Counted from the stretch's first letter, positions 52,506 through 60,529 are shown. The stretch is 64,000 nt of DNA from Roseomonas sp. AR75 (GCF_005222815.1 NZ_STGB01000002.1:372001-436000), one strand, 5' to 3'. Notes: generated from the letters alone by a model not told the origin. Program-made: numbers and translations.

Positions 52506-52533
52506 ACGCACCGGGCAGCCTCGCCCGTGACAG

Positions 52534-52863
52534 TTAGGCGCGGTCGAGGTTCGCGGCAATGCCCTCGATGCGCTCGGCGATGCGGGCGAGGCGTTCGGCC
52601 ATGCGCGGATCATCGGCCTCCGCCGGCGCGGCGCCGCCGGTGCGGGCCTGCGCCACGGCCACTTTCAGGTCGTGCACCTCGTCCGCCAGCAGCAGCGAGG
52701 CGAGCAGCAGCAGCCGGCTTTCGCCGAACTGGCCGCCCATCGCCTTGATCGAATTGATCCGCTTGTCCACCTCCGCGGCGAGCGAGACCAGATGCGCCTC
52801 CTGCCCGTCCTCGCAGGAGACGGGATGGCTGTAGCCGCCGACGCGCACGGTCACCTGCCCCAT
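52534..52863 (-). CDS. zapA: Cell division protein ZapA
   Basis: 109 aa. Starts with GQVTVRVGGYSHPVSCEDGQE and continues EVDKRINSIKAMGG, then a coiled-coil C-terminus (residues ~75-108), the ZapA layout. It bundles FtsZ filaments at the septum. It follows the DUF4164-like gene by 3 bp and precedes 6S RNA, a very conserved alphaproteobacterial order. Confidence 0.95.
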   Translation of the reverse strand: MGQVTVRVGGYSHPVSCEDGQEAHLVSLAAEVDKRINSIKAMGGQFGESRLLLLASLLLADEVHDLKVAVAQARTGGAAPAEADDPRMAERLARIAERIEGIAANLDRA

Positions 52864-52866
52864 AGG

Positions 52867-53157
52867 CTAGCCATCCTCCTCGCCCAGCGCGGCCCGCAGC
52901 CGCGCGATGGTCTCGTCAAGCCGGTCCGCGATCGCCTGGACCTGGGCGCGCGAGACGCCCTCGCCCGGCGCGGCGGGTGCCCGCGGCCTGGCGGCGACGA
53001 TGGCCAGCCGTTCCACGGCCGATTCGAGCCGGGCGAGCGCCTGGCCGGTCTCCGTCGTTCCGGCGGAGCCGGACATGCCGCCTGTTCCGGCGGAGCCGGA
53101 CATACCGCCTGTTCCGGCGGAGCCGGACAAACCGCCTGTAGCGCGTGCGCCCGACAC
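52867..53157 (-). CDS. DUF4164-like small coiled-coil protein with a 9-residue repeat
   Basis: 96 aa from a GTG at 53157. The C-terminal ~60 residues (ALARLESAVERLA ... IADRLDETIARLRAAL) form the short coiled coil typical of the DUF4164 proteins encoded next to ZapA. The N-terminus is unusual: GGMSGSAGT repeated three times after a diverged fourth copy (SGARATGG), encoded by tandem 27-bp DNA units. Internal ATGs within the repeats could also start translation. Function unknown; the pairing with zapA suggests a role at the division site. Confidence 0.65.
   Translation of the reverse strand: MSGARATGGLSGSAGTGGMSGSAGTGGMSGSAGTTETGQALARLESAVERLAIVAARPRAPAAPGEGVSRAQVQAIADRLDETIARLRAALGEEDG
53057..53137. 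repeat. Three tandem 27-bp repeats in the zapA-upstream gene
   Basis: gttccggcggagccggacat plus gccgcct, copies at 53057-53083, 53084-53110 and 53111-53137, differing at only two or three bases; a diverged fourth unit follows to ~53164. In frame (9 codons each), so copy number could vary between strains by slippage without breaking the gene. Confidence 0.9.
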
Positions 53158-53238
53158 CTGTGGTCCCCAGTCCCGAAGCCGCGTGCGGCGGCGCCTGCAG
53201 CCGTCCAGACAGGCTTGCCGCAGGCCGCGCCGCCCTTC

Positions 53239-53712
53239 ATGACGCTTTGCATGGGCGGGGCAGGCGGTCAACGGGCGCTGGTAACACGGGGCGCGGCGGA
53301 AGCCGCGGCGGCGCTGCGCCTGGCCGGATCGGTCCCGGTGCTGCTGCTGTCCGCGCCGGCTGCGGCGGGCAGCCTCGGCCCGCGCGGCTGGCGCGCCCTG
53401 GTCGCGGCGGCGCAGGCGGCAGCGCCGCAGGCCGCGGTGGACGACGCACTCTGCTGCGGCGATGCGCCCGGCCATGCGCTGGCCGCGCTGCGCGCGGGCT
53501 GCCGCCTGCTGGTGCTGGAGCCGGATTGTCCCGCCTTCGCTGCGGTGCAGGCGGCGGCGGCGGAATGCGGGGCGGTCGTGCTGCCCACCCGCCCGCCGGC
53601 CCTCGACCTGCACGGGCTCGACCTGCGCAAGCCCGGCGGACGGGCCCTGCTCGCGCAGTGGTTGGCCGGCGAGTCCCCTGCCCCCGATGACAGCAGCGGC
53701 GCCAAAGGGTAG
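53239..53712 (+). CDS. Conserved hypothetical protein upstream of aldolase
   Basis: 157 aa, Ala-rich alpha/beta-looking protein. LAGSVPVLLLSAPAAAGSLGP, AGCRLLVLEPDCPAFAAV and CGAVVLPTRPPALDLHG look like alternating strands and helices of a small Rossmann-like fold. No catalytic motif recognised. It lies 52 bp before the fructose-bisphosphate aldolase gene on the same strand and is divergent from the zapA operon. Start ATG 53239 is chosen over upstream sequence antisense to the repeat gene. Confidence 0.65.
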   Translation: MTLCMGGAGGQRALVTRGAAEAAAALRLAGSVPVLLLSAPAAAGSLGPRGWRALVAAAQAAAPQAAVDDALCCGDAPGHALAALRAGCRLLVLEPDCPAFAAVQAAAAECGAVVLPTRPPALDLHGLDLRKPGGRALLAQWLAGESPAPDDSSGAKG

Positions 53713-53764
53713 ATCGCGCCCGCGAACCGCCGCCGAGCCGGACAAGAGAGAAGGACACGCCGCC

Positions 53765-54676
53765 ATGCGCCTGACGCCCAAGGTCCAGGAGATCCTGTCC
53801 TGGTACGAGAGCGACAACCCCGGCACGAAGGGCAACCTCGCCCGCATCCTCATGCAGGGCAAGCTCGGCGGCACCGGCCGCATGGTGATCCTGCCGGTGG
53901 ACCAGGGCTTCGAGCACGGCCCGGCCCGCAGCTTTGCGCCGAACCCCGCCGGCTACGACCCGCGCTACATGTTCGAGCTGGCGCTGGAAGCCGGGCTGAA
54001 CGCCTATGCCGCGCCGCTCGGCATGATCGAGGCCGCGGCCGCCACCTATGCCGGCACCATCCCGACCATCCTGAAGGTGAACAGCTCCAACAGCCTGTCC
54101 ACCACCAAGGACCAGGCGGTGACGGCGACGGTGCAGGACGCGCTGCGCCTCGGCTGCTCGGCGATCGGCTTCACGATCTATCCTGGCAGCGAATACCAGT
54201 TCGAGATGATGGAGGAGCTGCGCGAGCTCGCGCAGGAGGCGAAGGCCTGCGGCCTGGCCGTGGTGGTGTGGAGCTACCCGCGCGGCCCGATGCTCGACAA
54301 GGTCGGCGAGACGGCGCTGGATATCTGCGCCTATGCCGCGCACATGGCGGCACTGGTGGGTGCGCATATCATCAAGGTGAAGCCGCCGACCGCCGCGATC
54401 AGCCTCGACGCCGCGAAGAAGACCTACGAGAAGCACGCCGTCGAGGATGACGCCGCGAAGCGCTTCGCCCATGTCGTGCAGGCCTGCTTCGGCGGCCGTC
54501 GCCTGGTGGTGTTCTCCGGCGGCGAGGCGAAGGGCACCGAGGACATCCTGAAGGAGGTCCGCGCCATCCATGCCGGCGGCGGCAACGGCTCCATCATGGG
54601 CCGCAACGCCTTCCAGCGCCCGAAGGCGGAGGCGCTGAAGCTCTTGGCCGACATCATCGCCATCTACCAGGGCTGA
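53765..54676 (+). CDS. fbaB: Class I fructose-bisphosphate aldolase (DhnA type)
   Basis: 303 aa (beta/alpha)8 barrel. Archaeal/bacterial class I type: VILPVDQGFEHGPARSF at the start, GAHIIKVKPPT with the Schiff-base Lys, FSGGEAKGTEDIL and a phosphate-binding GSIMGRNAFQRP. Cleaves fructose-1,6-bisphosphate to DHAP and glyceraldehyde-3-phosphate in central metabolism. Clear ribosome site gagagaaggaca before 53765. Followed by a strong GC-rich hairpin. Confidence 0.95.
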   Translation: MRLTPKVQEILSWYESDNPGTKGNLARILMQGKLGGTGRMVILPVDQGFEHGPARSFAPNPAGYDPRYMFELALEAGLNAYAAPLGMIEAAAATYAGTIPTILKVNSSNSLSTTKDQAVTATVQDALRLGCSAIGFTIYPGSEYQFEMMEELRELAQEAKACGLAVVVWSYPRGPMLDKVGETALDICAYAAHMAALVGAHIIKVKPPTAAISLDAAKKTYEKHAVEDDAAKRFAHVVQACFGGRRLVVFSGGEAKGTEDILKEVRAIHAGGGNGSIMGRNAFQRPKAEALKLLADIIAIYQG

Positions 54677-54722
54677 TTCTTTCGCCCGGCCGCCCGCTTC
54701 TCCCTCTCCCGCTCATGTCGCT

Positions 54723-54749
54723 CCCTCTCCCCCTCTCGGGGGGAGAGGG
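54723..54749 (+). terminator. Intrinsic-type hairpin after aldolase gene
   Basis: ccctctccccc-tctcg-gggggagaggg, an 11-bp perfect stem 46 bp after the aldolase stop. It is not followed by a T-run. It resembles the palindrome at 62986 and is probably part of the same repeat family. Confidence 0.6.
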
Positions 54750-54798
54750 TCGGGGTGAGGGGGGCACGCCCCGCAGGAGGCTAATGCCCGCTCCGAAC

Positions 54799-54849
54799 GG
54801 GCGACGCCGCCCCTGGATCTGGCATGCATTGGCGCCGAAAGCACCGGGC
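54799..54849. repeat. 51-bp repeat, left flank of the HEPN/MNT pair
   Basis: 51 bp beginning gggcgacgccgcccctgga; aligned without gaps to 55659-55709, 43 of 51 positions are identical (first 19 and last 9 all match). The two copies bracket the toxin-antitoxin genes in direct orientation. Confidence 0.75.
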
Positions 54850-54866
54850 GCGCAATAAGCCCCACG

Positions 54867-55283
54867 ATGAGCCGGTTTGCGCGCGCCATGTGGCGCCAGG
54901 CAGTCCACGACCTCGACGTCGCGCGCCGCGCACAGGGCGCCGGCGATTTCGATTGGGCGATGCTCGCCGCGCAGCAGGCCGCCGAGAAGGGACTCACGGC
55001 CGTCCTGCTCATCTCTGGTCTGCGCGCGGAGCAGACTCACAACGTCGCAGGCCTTCTCGACGCCCTCGTCGCGGCTGGCGTCGCGACGCGCGAGCAGCGC
55101 GCGTCGCTCAATCTCCCGCTCGCGCGCCTGACTGTCGCCTTCGGCTTTGCCCGCTACCCGAATGCCGAAATTGCGGAAGCGCCCGCTGACATCATCGTGC
55201 GGGAACAGGGCGAGGAGGCGATCCGCGATGCGGAAGCCATCGTTGCAGCGGCGCGCGCGATGGCCTCGGAACTCGATGCATGA
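54867..55283 (+). CDS. HEPN-domain protein (predicted toxin ribonuclease)
   Basis: 138 aa helical HEPN domain (COG2250-like): WRQAVHDLDVARRA, AMLAAQQAAEKGLTAVL, then the Rx4H motif RAEQTH, and FARYPNAEIAEAP. Rx4H is the metal-independent RNase site of HEPN toxins. The Tyr that follows in HepT proteins (RX4HXY), AMPylated by the antitoxin in the studied pair, is Val here. Its stop overlaps the MNT start (ATGA). Leucine codons are 10 CTC against 3 CTG, unlike neighbouring genes, and valines are mostly GTC, consistent with transfer. Confidence 0.88.
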   Translation: MSRFARAMWRQAVHDLDVARRAQGAGDFDWAMLAAQQAAEKGLTAVLLISGLRAEQTHNVAGLLDALVAAGVATREQRASLNLPLARLTVAFGFARYPNAEIAEAPADIIVREQGEEAIRDAEAIVAAARAMASELDA

Positions 55284-55609
55284 GCCCCGCCGCTTGTCAC
55301 CGCGCCGCCCTGCGCGAGCAGACGATTGCCGCACTCCGCGCGCATTTCGCCGCGCACCCGCCCGCCGACGCCGAGCGCGTGCTGCTCTTCGGCTCCCTCG
55401 CGCGCGGTGATTTCGACGGTGCCTCGGATGCGGACATCCTCGTCATCGGCGAGACCTGGCCGAATGACGCGCCCGGCGCCGTGCTGGATCGCGGCGTGGA
55501 CGTGCTCCACTGGACGCCGGCGCAATGGGCGAAGGCCCTGGCCGACCGCCACCCCTTCGCGCTGGAGATCGCACGCGACGGCGTGGAGCTGTGGCGCGCC
55601 GCGCCGTAG
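55280..55609 (+). CDS. MNT-type minimal nucleotidyltransferase (predicted antitoxin)
   Basis: 109 aa. The catalytic motif GSx10DxD is intact (LLFGSLARGDF ... SDADILV), and a third Asp lies in DRGVDVLHW. In HepT/MntA systems this enzyme neutralises the HEPN toxin by adding AMPs. It is translationally coupled to the HEPN gene. Cytosolic, no extra domains. A hairpin follows 16 bp after the stop. Confidence 0.9.
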   Translation: MSPAACHRAALREQTIAALRAHFAAHPPADAERVLLFGSLARGDFDGASDADILVIGETWPNDAPGAVLDRGVDVLHWTPAQWAKALADRHPFALEIARDGVELWRAAP

Positions 55610-55624
55610 GTTTTGGGCAGTCCG

Positions 55625-55645
55625 AAGGGGGGCGCCGCCCCCCTT
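55625..55645 (+). terminator. Hairpin after the HEPN/MNT operon
   Basis: aaggggggc-gcc-gcccccctt: a 9-bp perfect stem with a 3-nt loop, ending in TT, just after the MNT stop. A second hairpin (ccaggggc/gcccctgg, 55655-55676) follows within the right-hand repeat. Confidence 0.65.
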
Positions 55646-55658
55646 CACCCCCAGCCAG

Positions 55659-55709
55659 GGGCGACGCCGCCCCTGGACCCGGCGTTCATCGGCGCGAAAG
55701 GCACCGGGC
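55659..55709. repeat. 51-bp repeat, right flank of the HEPN/MNT pair
   Basis: Partner of 54799-54849 in direct orientation. This copy also contains a complete ccaggggc-gacgcc-gcccctgg palindrome of which the left copy keeps only part. From 55710 to the next gene at 55872 I see no supported feature. Confidence 0.75.
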
Positions 55710-55871
55710 AACGCCGCGGGCTAGGACCTGAAGCAGGCATTGCGCCGACAGGGCTTCCAGCCGGACCTCAGAAAGCGCGGCAGCCTGCGCAGCGTCCTCG
55801 ACGGGCGTCAAAAGTTCACCCGCTGCTTCGCCTGGACCCGGGCTTCGCTGCCCAGGACTCGGCCGCGCGGC

Positions 55872-56492
55872 TCAGCCGGCGGCCGGCGCGGGCAGGCGTC
55901 GGCGCAGCGCGGCCAGGCCCAGCAGCGCGGCGCCGAACAGCGCGGCGGAGGCGGGCGCCGGCACCGCGGTGGGATCGATGATCTTCAGCGTCAGGCTGTC
56001 GGCCTGGTCTTCCCGGCCCCAGGTCCAGACATAGGTGCCGGGCGTCACGCCGAGCGAGGCGAAGGTGGAACCGCCGAAGAACCCGGTGTTCGAGAGCTGG
56101 CTGCCCGAGACGTAGTCATCCGGCAGGAGCAAGAATTCGTAGATGCCGACGAGGACGAGCGGATCGCCGGACCGCGCGGTCGTGTTCTTGTTGACGGTGC
56201 CGGGCCCGAAGCTCACCGGGCCGGTCACGCCGAACCACTCCGTGAGGTCGAAGCTGCCGTTCCCACCGCGGATGACGCCTTCGTTGGGAAGCACACCGGA
56301 CACCCCGAAGCTGTTGGGATCGCCGATGGTCAGCGCCGCCGTGTTGATCGTCCCGCTGCCGTTCAGCTCGACGCCGCCGGCCACTTCCTGCATCGTGAAG
56401 ACGAAGGCCGCCTTCGCAGGGGCGGCAGCCAACGCCAGCCCCAATGCCAGAGCGACGCCGCCCGCCGCCCGCCCGAACCATCCTGCCTGCAT
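55872..56492 (-). CDS. Secreted protein with a VPxPA/PEP-CTERM-like sorting tail
   Basis: 206 aa. Signal peptide (hydrophobic residues ~9-25, cleavage near PAKAA), a beta-rich body (AAFVFTMQEVAGGVELNGSG), and a C-terminal VPAPAS motif, 16-residue hydrophobic helix and Arg-Arg-Arg, the tripartite exosortase recognition signal of the PEP-CTERM/VPLPA-CTERM group. Unusually, seven further residues (LPAPAAG) follow the arginines. Likely exported, cut by an exosortase and released to the surface or matrix. No exosortase gene is in the window. Confidence 0.85.
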   Translation of the reverse strand: MQAGWFGRAAGGVALALGLALAAAPAKAAFVFTMQEVAGGVELNGSGTINTAALTIGDPNSFGVSGVLPNEGVIRGGNGSFDLTEWFGVTGPVSFGPGTVNKNTTARSGDPLVLVGIYEFLLLPDDYVSGSQLSNTGFFGGSTFASLGVTPGTYVWTWGREDQADSLTLKIIDPTAVPAPASAALFGAALLGLAALRRRLPAPAAG

Positions 56493-57379
56493 GCTCTGCT
56501 CCGTGGTGGTGCGGTGATCGCGTCCGCCTGCTTGGCCCTCGCCGCCCCGGATGGCGAGTTCGCCCCCTGTCGTTAAATAACGGTAACAGAACCGTGCGGC
56601 TCTTGCAACGGTTTGCGCATTCGCCCTTCAGGCGAACTGCCGCACCACCCGGGAGAAGCGACGAAGCGCCCCCGGGCCCATATCATCACCTCTGCTGGCG
56701 ATGAACCGGGTCCAAGAAAGCTCCGCAACGGGCGCCAGAAGCCTACCCAACGCGGCGACGGTGACGCGCTGAATCGCGGCGCCCCGGTGTTCGAGGCCGC
56801 CTTGCACGACGTCATCCGCGCCAAACCCCGCTACGCCCGAGGCTATAAGGTGCCAGGGTCGCACGGCCGCATCACCGGCGCGCAGGCCACATCCTTGGCC
56901 CACCGCCGACGCATTCCCCGCCCCGCCGCTGCATCCTGGGCCGATGGACATCCCGCTCGTGGCCATCATCGCCCTCGCCTTCCTGCTCGCCCGGGCCCGA
57001 GCGCTCCTCTGCGCCCATCGCTGAGCACCCACGCATTAGGACTTGAGGTATTTTTTCCTGTATTTGCCACCCCGCCGAGTCTATCCTCCGCCTATGCGCA
57101 CCGCGGCCCCGCCCCTCCCCCCAATCCGACGGCCACCCCCAAAACCGCCCTCCGGCGGCGACGCACCCCGCCTGCATCATCCACCGGCCGGCATTTTGTC
57201 CGAAACGCGCATCACGCCCACGCCCCGGCAATTTGTCCGAAACGCCGCAACGGCACTGTCCACCCGCCGCCGCCCGCCATCGCCCTGCCCCGATGCAGCG
57301 CTGGCGGGGCGCGGTACGCCGCGACAGACTTCGGCGCCCCCCGAAGCATTCCACCGCCCGCCGGTGCATGCTCCGCCGC
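56493..57379. other. Gene-poor ~0.9 kb stretch
   Basis: No convincing gene. It contains gttaaataacggtaacag (56572-56589, promoter-like for the surface protein on the minus strand), a weak minus-strand frame (56628-57032) whose last ~60 residues look protein-like (LEHRGAAIQRVTVAALGRLL), a 26-codon hydrophobic frame on the plus strand (56944-57024), a T-rich run near 57050, and a pair of direct repeats at 57190 and 57227. It is somewhat less GC-rich than its neighbours. It could be a decayed gene plus a regulatory region. Confidence 0.5.
57190..57245. repeat. Two 19-bp direct repeats upstream of the second TauE gene
   Basis: ggcattttgtccgaaacgc (57190-57208) and ggcaatttgtccgaaacgc (57227-57245): 18 of 19 identical, starts 37 bp apart, 135 bp before the TauE start. 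The shared core tttgtccgaaac stands out in GC-rich DNA and could be a regulator-binding site present twice, or the remnant of an element end. Confidence 0.65.
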
Positions 57380-58108
57380 ATGGACTCGCTCGTCGTCACG
57401 GTCTTCCTCGTCTTCCTGCTCGCCGGCGCTGTGAAGGGCGTCATCGGGCTCGGGCTGCCGACGGTCGCAATCGGCCTGCTCGCGCTGGTCATGCCGCCGG
57501 CCGAGGCAGCGGCGCTGCTGATCCTGCCGGGCGTGCTGACCAACATCGCGCAGTCGCTCGGGCCGCATCTGCGCCCCTTGCTGCGCCGCTTCGCGGTCAC
57601 GCTGCTGGCGCTGGTGCCGGGCACGCTCGCGGGCAGCCATGTGATCGCAGCGGGCGCCGCGGCGTTGCCGGTGCTCGGCGCGGCGTTGCTGATCTACGCC
57701 GCCTGGGGCCTCGCGACGCCGCATTTCCGCCTCTCGCGCCGCTGGGAACGCGCCACCGCCCTGCCGGCCGGCCTCGCCTGCGGGCTGATGACGGGGGCAA
57801 CGGGCGTCTCCGTCATTCCCGCCGGGCCGTGGCTCGCCTCGCTCGGCCTGACGCGGGAGGAACTGGTGCAGGCGCTGGGGCTGACCTTCCTGGTTTCCAC
57901 CCTGGCGCTCGCCGCGGCGCTGGCATGGCAGGGGGTGGCGACGCCCGGGTTGGCGCTGGGCTCGGCGCTGGCGGTCATTCCGGCGCTGGTGGGGCAGCGG
58001 CTGGGCTCGCTGCTTCGCCACCGCATCCCGCCGCTGCTGTTCCGCCGGCTGTTCTTCCTGGCGCTGCTGCTGCTCGGCGCGCAACTCGCCTGGCGCGGAT
58101 TCTCGTGA
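57380..58108 (+). CDS. TauE/SafE family permease, second of two
   Basis: 242 aa with about eight helices. The Gly-rich hallmark [16 protein letters not shown] is at residues ~16-31, and the second-repeat counterpart [16 protein letters not shown] lies near 145. Predicted exporter or importer of an organosulfur or other small anion. An in-frame ATG at 57368 would add four residues. It precedes thiE by 19 bp and may be co-transcribed with it. Confidence 0.88.
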   Translation: MDSLVVTVFLVFLLAGAVKGVIGLGLPTVAIGLLALVMPPAEAAALLILPGVLTNIAQSLGPHLRPLLRRFAVTLLALVPGTLAGSHVIAAGAAALPVLGAALLIYAAWGLATPHFRLSRRWERATALPAGLACGLMTGATGVSVIPAGPWLASLGLTREELVQALGLTFLVSTLALAAALAWQGVATPGLALGSALAVIPALVGQRLGSLLRHRIPPLLFRRLFFLALLLLGAQLAWRGFS

Positions 58109-58127
58109 GGCGCGCTACACCGGCGCC

Positions 58128-58760
58128 ATGCCCGATTGCCGCCTCTACCTGATCACCCCGCCTGTCCTGCCCGACCCGGCGCGCTTCGCCGCGGAAGACC
58201 TGGCGCGCGCGCTGGATGGGGGCGACGTCGCCGCGTTGCAGATCCGGCTGAAGGATCTGCCCGACGACGCGATCCTCGCCGCATCGGAGCCCATCCTGAA
58301 GGCGTCGCAGCCGCGCGGCGTCGCGGTGCTGATGAACGACCGGATGGACCTGGCGAAGCGCGCCGGCTGCGACGGGGTGCATCTCGGCCAACAGGACGGC
58401 GACCCCGTCGCGGCGCGGCGGCTGCTGGGCGCGGAGGCAACAATCGGCGTCACCTGCCACGCCTCCCGCCACCTGGCGATGGAGGCGGGCGAGGCCGGCG
58501 CCGACTACGTCGCCTTCGGCGCCTTCTTCCCCACCGACACGAAGCAGACGGTGCACAAGGCGGAGCCCGAGATCCTGGAATGGTGGTCCGAGATGTTCGA
58601 GATCCCCTGCGTGGCCATCGGCGGCATCACCGCCGCGAACTGCGCACCCCTGGTGCGGGCGGGGGCGGATTTCCTTGCCGTCATCGGTGCGGTGTGGGGG
58701 CACCCGGAAGGCCCGGCGGCGGGCGTGCGGGCGATGAACGCGGCGATCGCCGCGGCCTGA
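58128..58760 (+). CDS. thiE: Thiamine phosphate synthase
   Basis: 210 aa TIM barrel joining hydroxymethylpyrimidine pyrophosphate to thiazole phosphate. Seen: [35 protein letters not shown] (conserved DR and HLGQ), [30 protein letters not shown] and AIGGI near the end. Only 19 bp separate it from the permease stop, so there is no room for a TPP riboswitch directly ahead of it. Other thi genes are absent. Confidence 0.93.
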   Translation: MPDCRLYLITPPVLPDPARFAAEDLARALDGGDVAALQIRLKDLPDDAILAASEPILKASQPRGVAVLMNDRMDLAKRAGCDGVHLGQQDGDPVAARRLLGAEATIGVTCHASRHLAMEAGEAGADYVAFGAFFPTDTKQTVHKAEPEILEWWSEMFEIPCVAIGGITAANCAPLVRAGADFLAVIGAVWGHPEGPAAGVRAMNAAIAAA

Positions 58761-58761
58761 T

Positions 58762-59226
58762 CTAATCCTTGTTGGCGGTGGCGAGTTGCAGCCCGACCAC
58801 AAGCAGCAGCCCGCCGAGCAGCACCGCGCCGACCGTCCACAACAGCGCGAACCAGTCCGTGCGGTCCACCCATGGCAGCCCGTCCGCCACCCGCACCGCC
58901 ACGCGCGCGCCCGGCGAATACGGCGCCAGGAGCGACTCCGCCTGCTCCGGCGAGGTGGCGGGATCCTGGCGCACCACGCCGCGCAGCCGCGCCGTGGCTT
59001 CGGAGCCGGGGGGCCAGGACACGTCCACCACCGCATCGAAGCGCTGGCGCCCGTCGACCACCCCCGCTGGCTCCACACCGGTGGCTCGGACCACCGTCTC
59101 GGCGCGGCTGAACACCGAGCCGAGCGGAGGCTCGCCGCGCATTGGGGCGTCGAAGGCGCCGAGGATCAGGGCCAGCAGGCCCACCAGAGGCACGGCCCAC
59201 CGGATGGCAAGCCCGATCAGGCGCAT
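58762..59226 (-). CDS. Small membrane-anchored protein, DUF3592-like
   Basis: 154 aa: N-terminal helix (residues 8-24), a ~90-residue extracytoplasmic beta-rich region (RFDAVVDVSWPPGS ... YSPGARVAVRVADG) and a C-terminal helix (LLWTVGAVLLGGLLLVVGLQLA). The YSPGARVAV pattern is reminiscent of DUF3592, a family with no known role. Its stop lies 1 bp after the thiE stop (convergent). No operon partner. Confidence 0.65.
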   Translation of the reverse strand: MRLIGLAIRWAVPLVGLLALILGAFDAPMRGEPPLGSVFSRAETVVRATGVEPAGVVDGRQRFDAVVDVSWPPGSEATARLRGVVRQDPATSPEQAESLLAPYSPGARVAVRVADGLPWVDRTDWFALLWTVGAVLLGGLLLVVGLQLATANKD

Positions 59227-59354
59227 CCGGCCCCCTGACGCGGCGCGTCGCCCTGGCTCTCCTGCCCACCCATGCCTTCGTTACCGCCGCGCGTCATGTC
59301 CGCCCCGACCCATTGTCCCAAAGACGTCCGGCAGACTCTACCGATTCGCAAGGG

Positions 59355-60527
59355 TTACAAGCCATTTGCCGCAAGCCCCACCCGGTCGGGCGCCGCCACG
59401 GCATAGACGCGCCCGCCCCAGCGGATCCGGCGACCGAAGGCCGAGGCGAGGAAGGCCGCCGCCTGTAGCGGCAGCACGAGGGGCAGCAGCAACCGGTCGC
59501 GGGGCAGCGCCCGCATGACGGCCGCAGCCTGCACGGGCGGCAGGACCCGGCGTGCGACCTCGGCGCGCATCCCCGCGCGATGCTGCTGCAGCAGCAGGCC
59601 TGTGGCCAGCGCGGCGACGGCCCAGGCCTCGCCGGTCGCAGCCGCGGCAAGCGCTGCGACCGCGCCGGCCAGCGGCAGCAGCAGCGTCACCCCGATCGCC
59701 AGCCAGCGACGCAGCGCGTGCAGGCGGACCAGCATGTATTGCCGCCGGCCGAAGCCCAACACGCCGAGCCAGCCGAGCGCAACCGGCGTGGGCAGCAGCA
59801 CGCGGCGCGGCGTCCAGGCGGGCATGCCGGCGGCGCGCAGCGCGCCCGTCAGCGTCAGGTCGTCCGACACCGCGGCGTTCCACAGCGCCGGCAGGTCGAG
59901 CCGTTGCAGCGCCGCCGCGCTCAGCGCCGTCGAGCCGCCCCAGCACAGGTTGAGCCAGCGCGGCCGCGGGAAGGTGGCCGGGCCGCGCTCGGCCAGGGCG
60001 AGGAGGCGGGCGGGCACACCCTGCGCCATCGGCCAGCGATAGCCGCTGGCGGCCTCGGCCAGGCCGAGGCGCAACGGCCGGGTGAGCTCGGCGAGCCAGC
60101 CCGGGGGCGGAAGCGTGTCGGCGTCCAGGGTCGCGAGTATCGCCTCGCCGGGCTCGCGCCGTGCAAGGCCGGCCAGCAGGTTGTGCAGCTTCTGCGCACG
60201 CCCCGGCGTGGGGCCGGCCGCCAGCACCGCGAAGCGCGCGGGATCGGCCGCGGCGGCGATGCGCCAGGCGGGATCGGCGGCATCCTCGAAGATCACGCAT
60301 GCGCGCCACGGCCCCGGATAGTCCTGCGCGGTCAGTGCGGCGAGGCAGGCGCCGACCTGCGCAGCCTCGGCGGCGTCGGTGCTGCGCACGGGCAGCAGAA
60401 CCAGAACCGGCGGGAAGGGGCCGGGATCGGGCGATGGCGCGTCCCCCAGGCCACGCAGGTAGCGCGCGGTGGCAAGCGTTGCGAGCAGGCTCGCCGCAAG
60501 CCAGCAGGCCGCGAGCGCCGCCAGCAC
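59355..60527 (-). CDS. Membrane glycosyltransferase, GT2 family (ceramide glucosyltransferase/HpnI-like)
   Basis: 390 aa from a GTG at 60527 located 2 bp after the P450 stop. An N-terminal helix (3-20), then a GT-A domain: VLVLLPVRSTDAAEAA, VIFEDAADPAW, ILATLDADTLPPPGW (DxD), VSDDLTLTGAL and a GRRQYMLVRLH acceptor motif in place of QxxRW, and two to three C-terminal helices. The layout equals HpnI and ceramide glucosyltransferases that put a sugar on lipids. The tight link to a P450 suggests decoration of the same lipid or terpenoid. Confidence 0.83.
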   Translation of the reverse strand: MLAALAACWLAASLLATLATARYLRGLGDAPSPDPGPFPPVLVLLPVRSTDAAEAAQVGACLAALTAQDYPGPWRACVIFEDAADPAWRIAAAADPARFAVLAAGPTPGRAQKLHNLLAGLARREPGEAILATLDADTLPPPGWLAELTRPLRLGLAEAASGYRWPMAQGVPARLLALAERGPATFPRPRWLNLCWGGSTALSAAALQRLDLPALWNAAVSDDLTLTGALRAAGMPAWTPRRVLLPTPVALGWLGVLGFGRRQYMLVRLHALRRWLAIGVTLLLPLAGAVAALAAAATGEAWAVAALATGLLLQQHRAGMRAEVARRVLPPVQAAAVMRALPRDRLLLPLVLPLQAAAFLASAFGRRIRWGGRVYAVAAPDRVGLAANGL

Positions 60528-60529
60528 CG

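Noticed and set aside
56944..57024. 26-residue hydrophobic frame (MDIPLVAIIALAFLLARARA...).
   Set aside because: Could encode a small membrane peptide, but no ribosome site or conserved neighbour supports it; noted only within the gene-poor stretch.
56628..57032. 134-codon minus-strand frame.
   Set aside because: The C-terminal half looks protein-like, but the N-terminal half is Arg/Gly/Ser-rich and no family is recognised; possibly a gene remnant.
58109..58127. TPP riboswitch ahead of thiE.
   Set aside because: Only 19 bp separate thiE from the preceding gene, too little for an aptamer; none seen further upstream.
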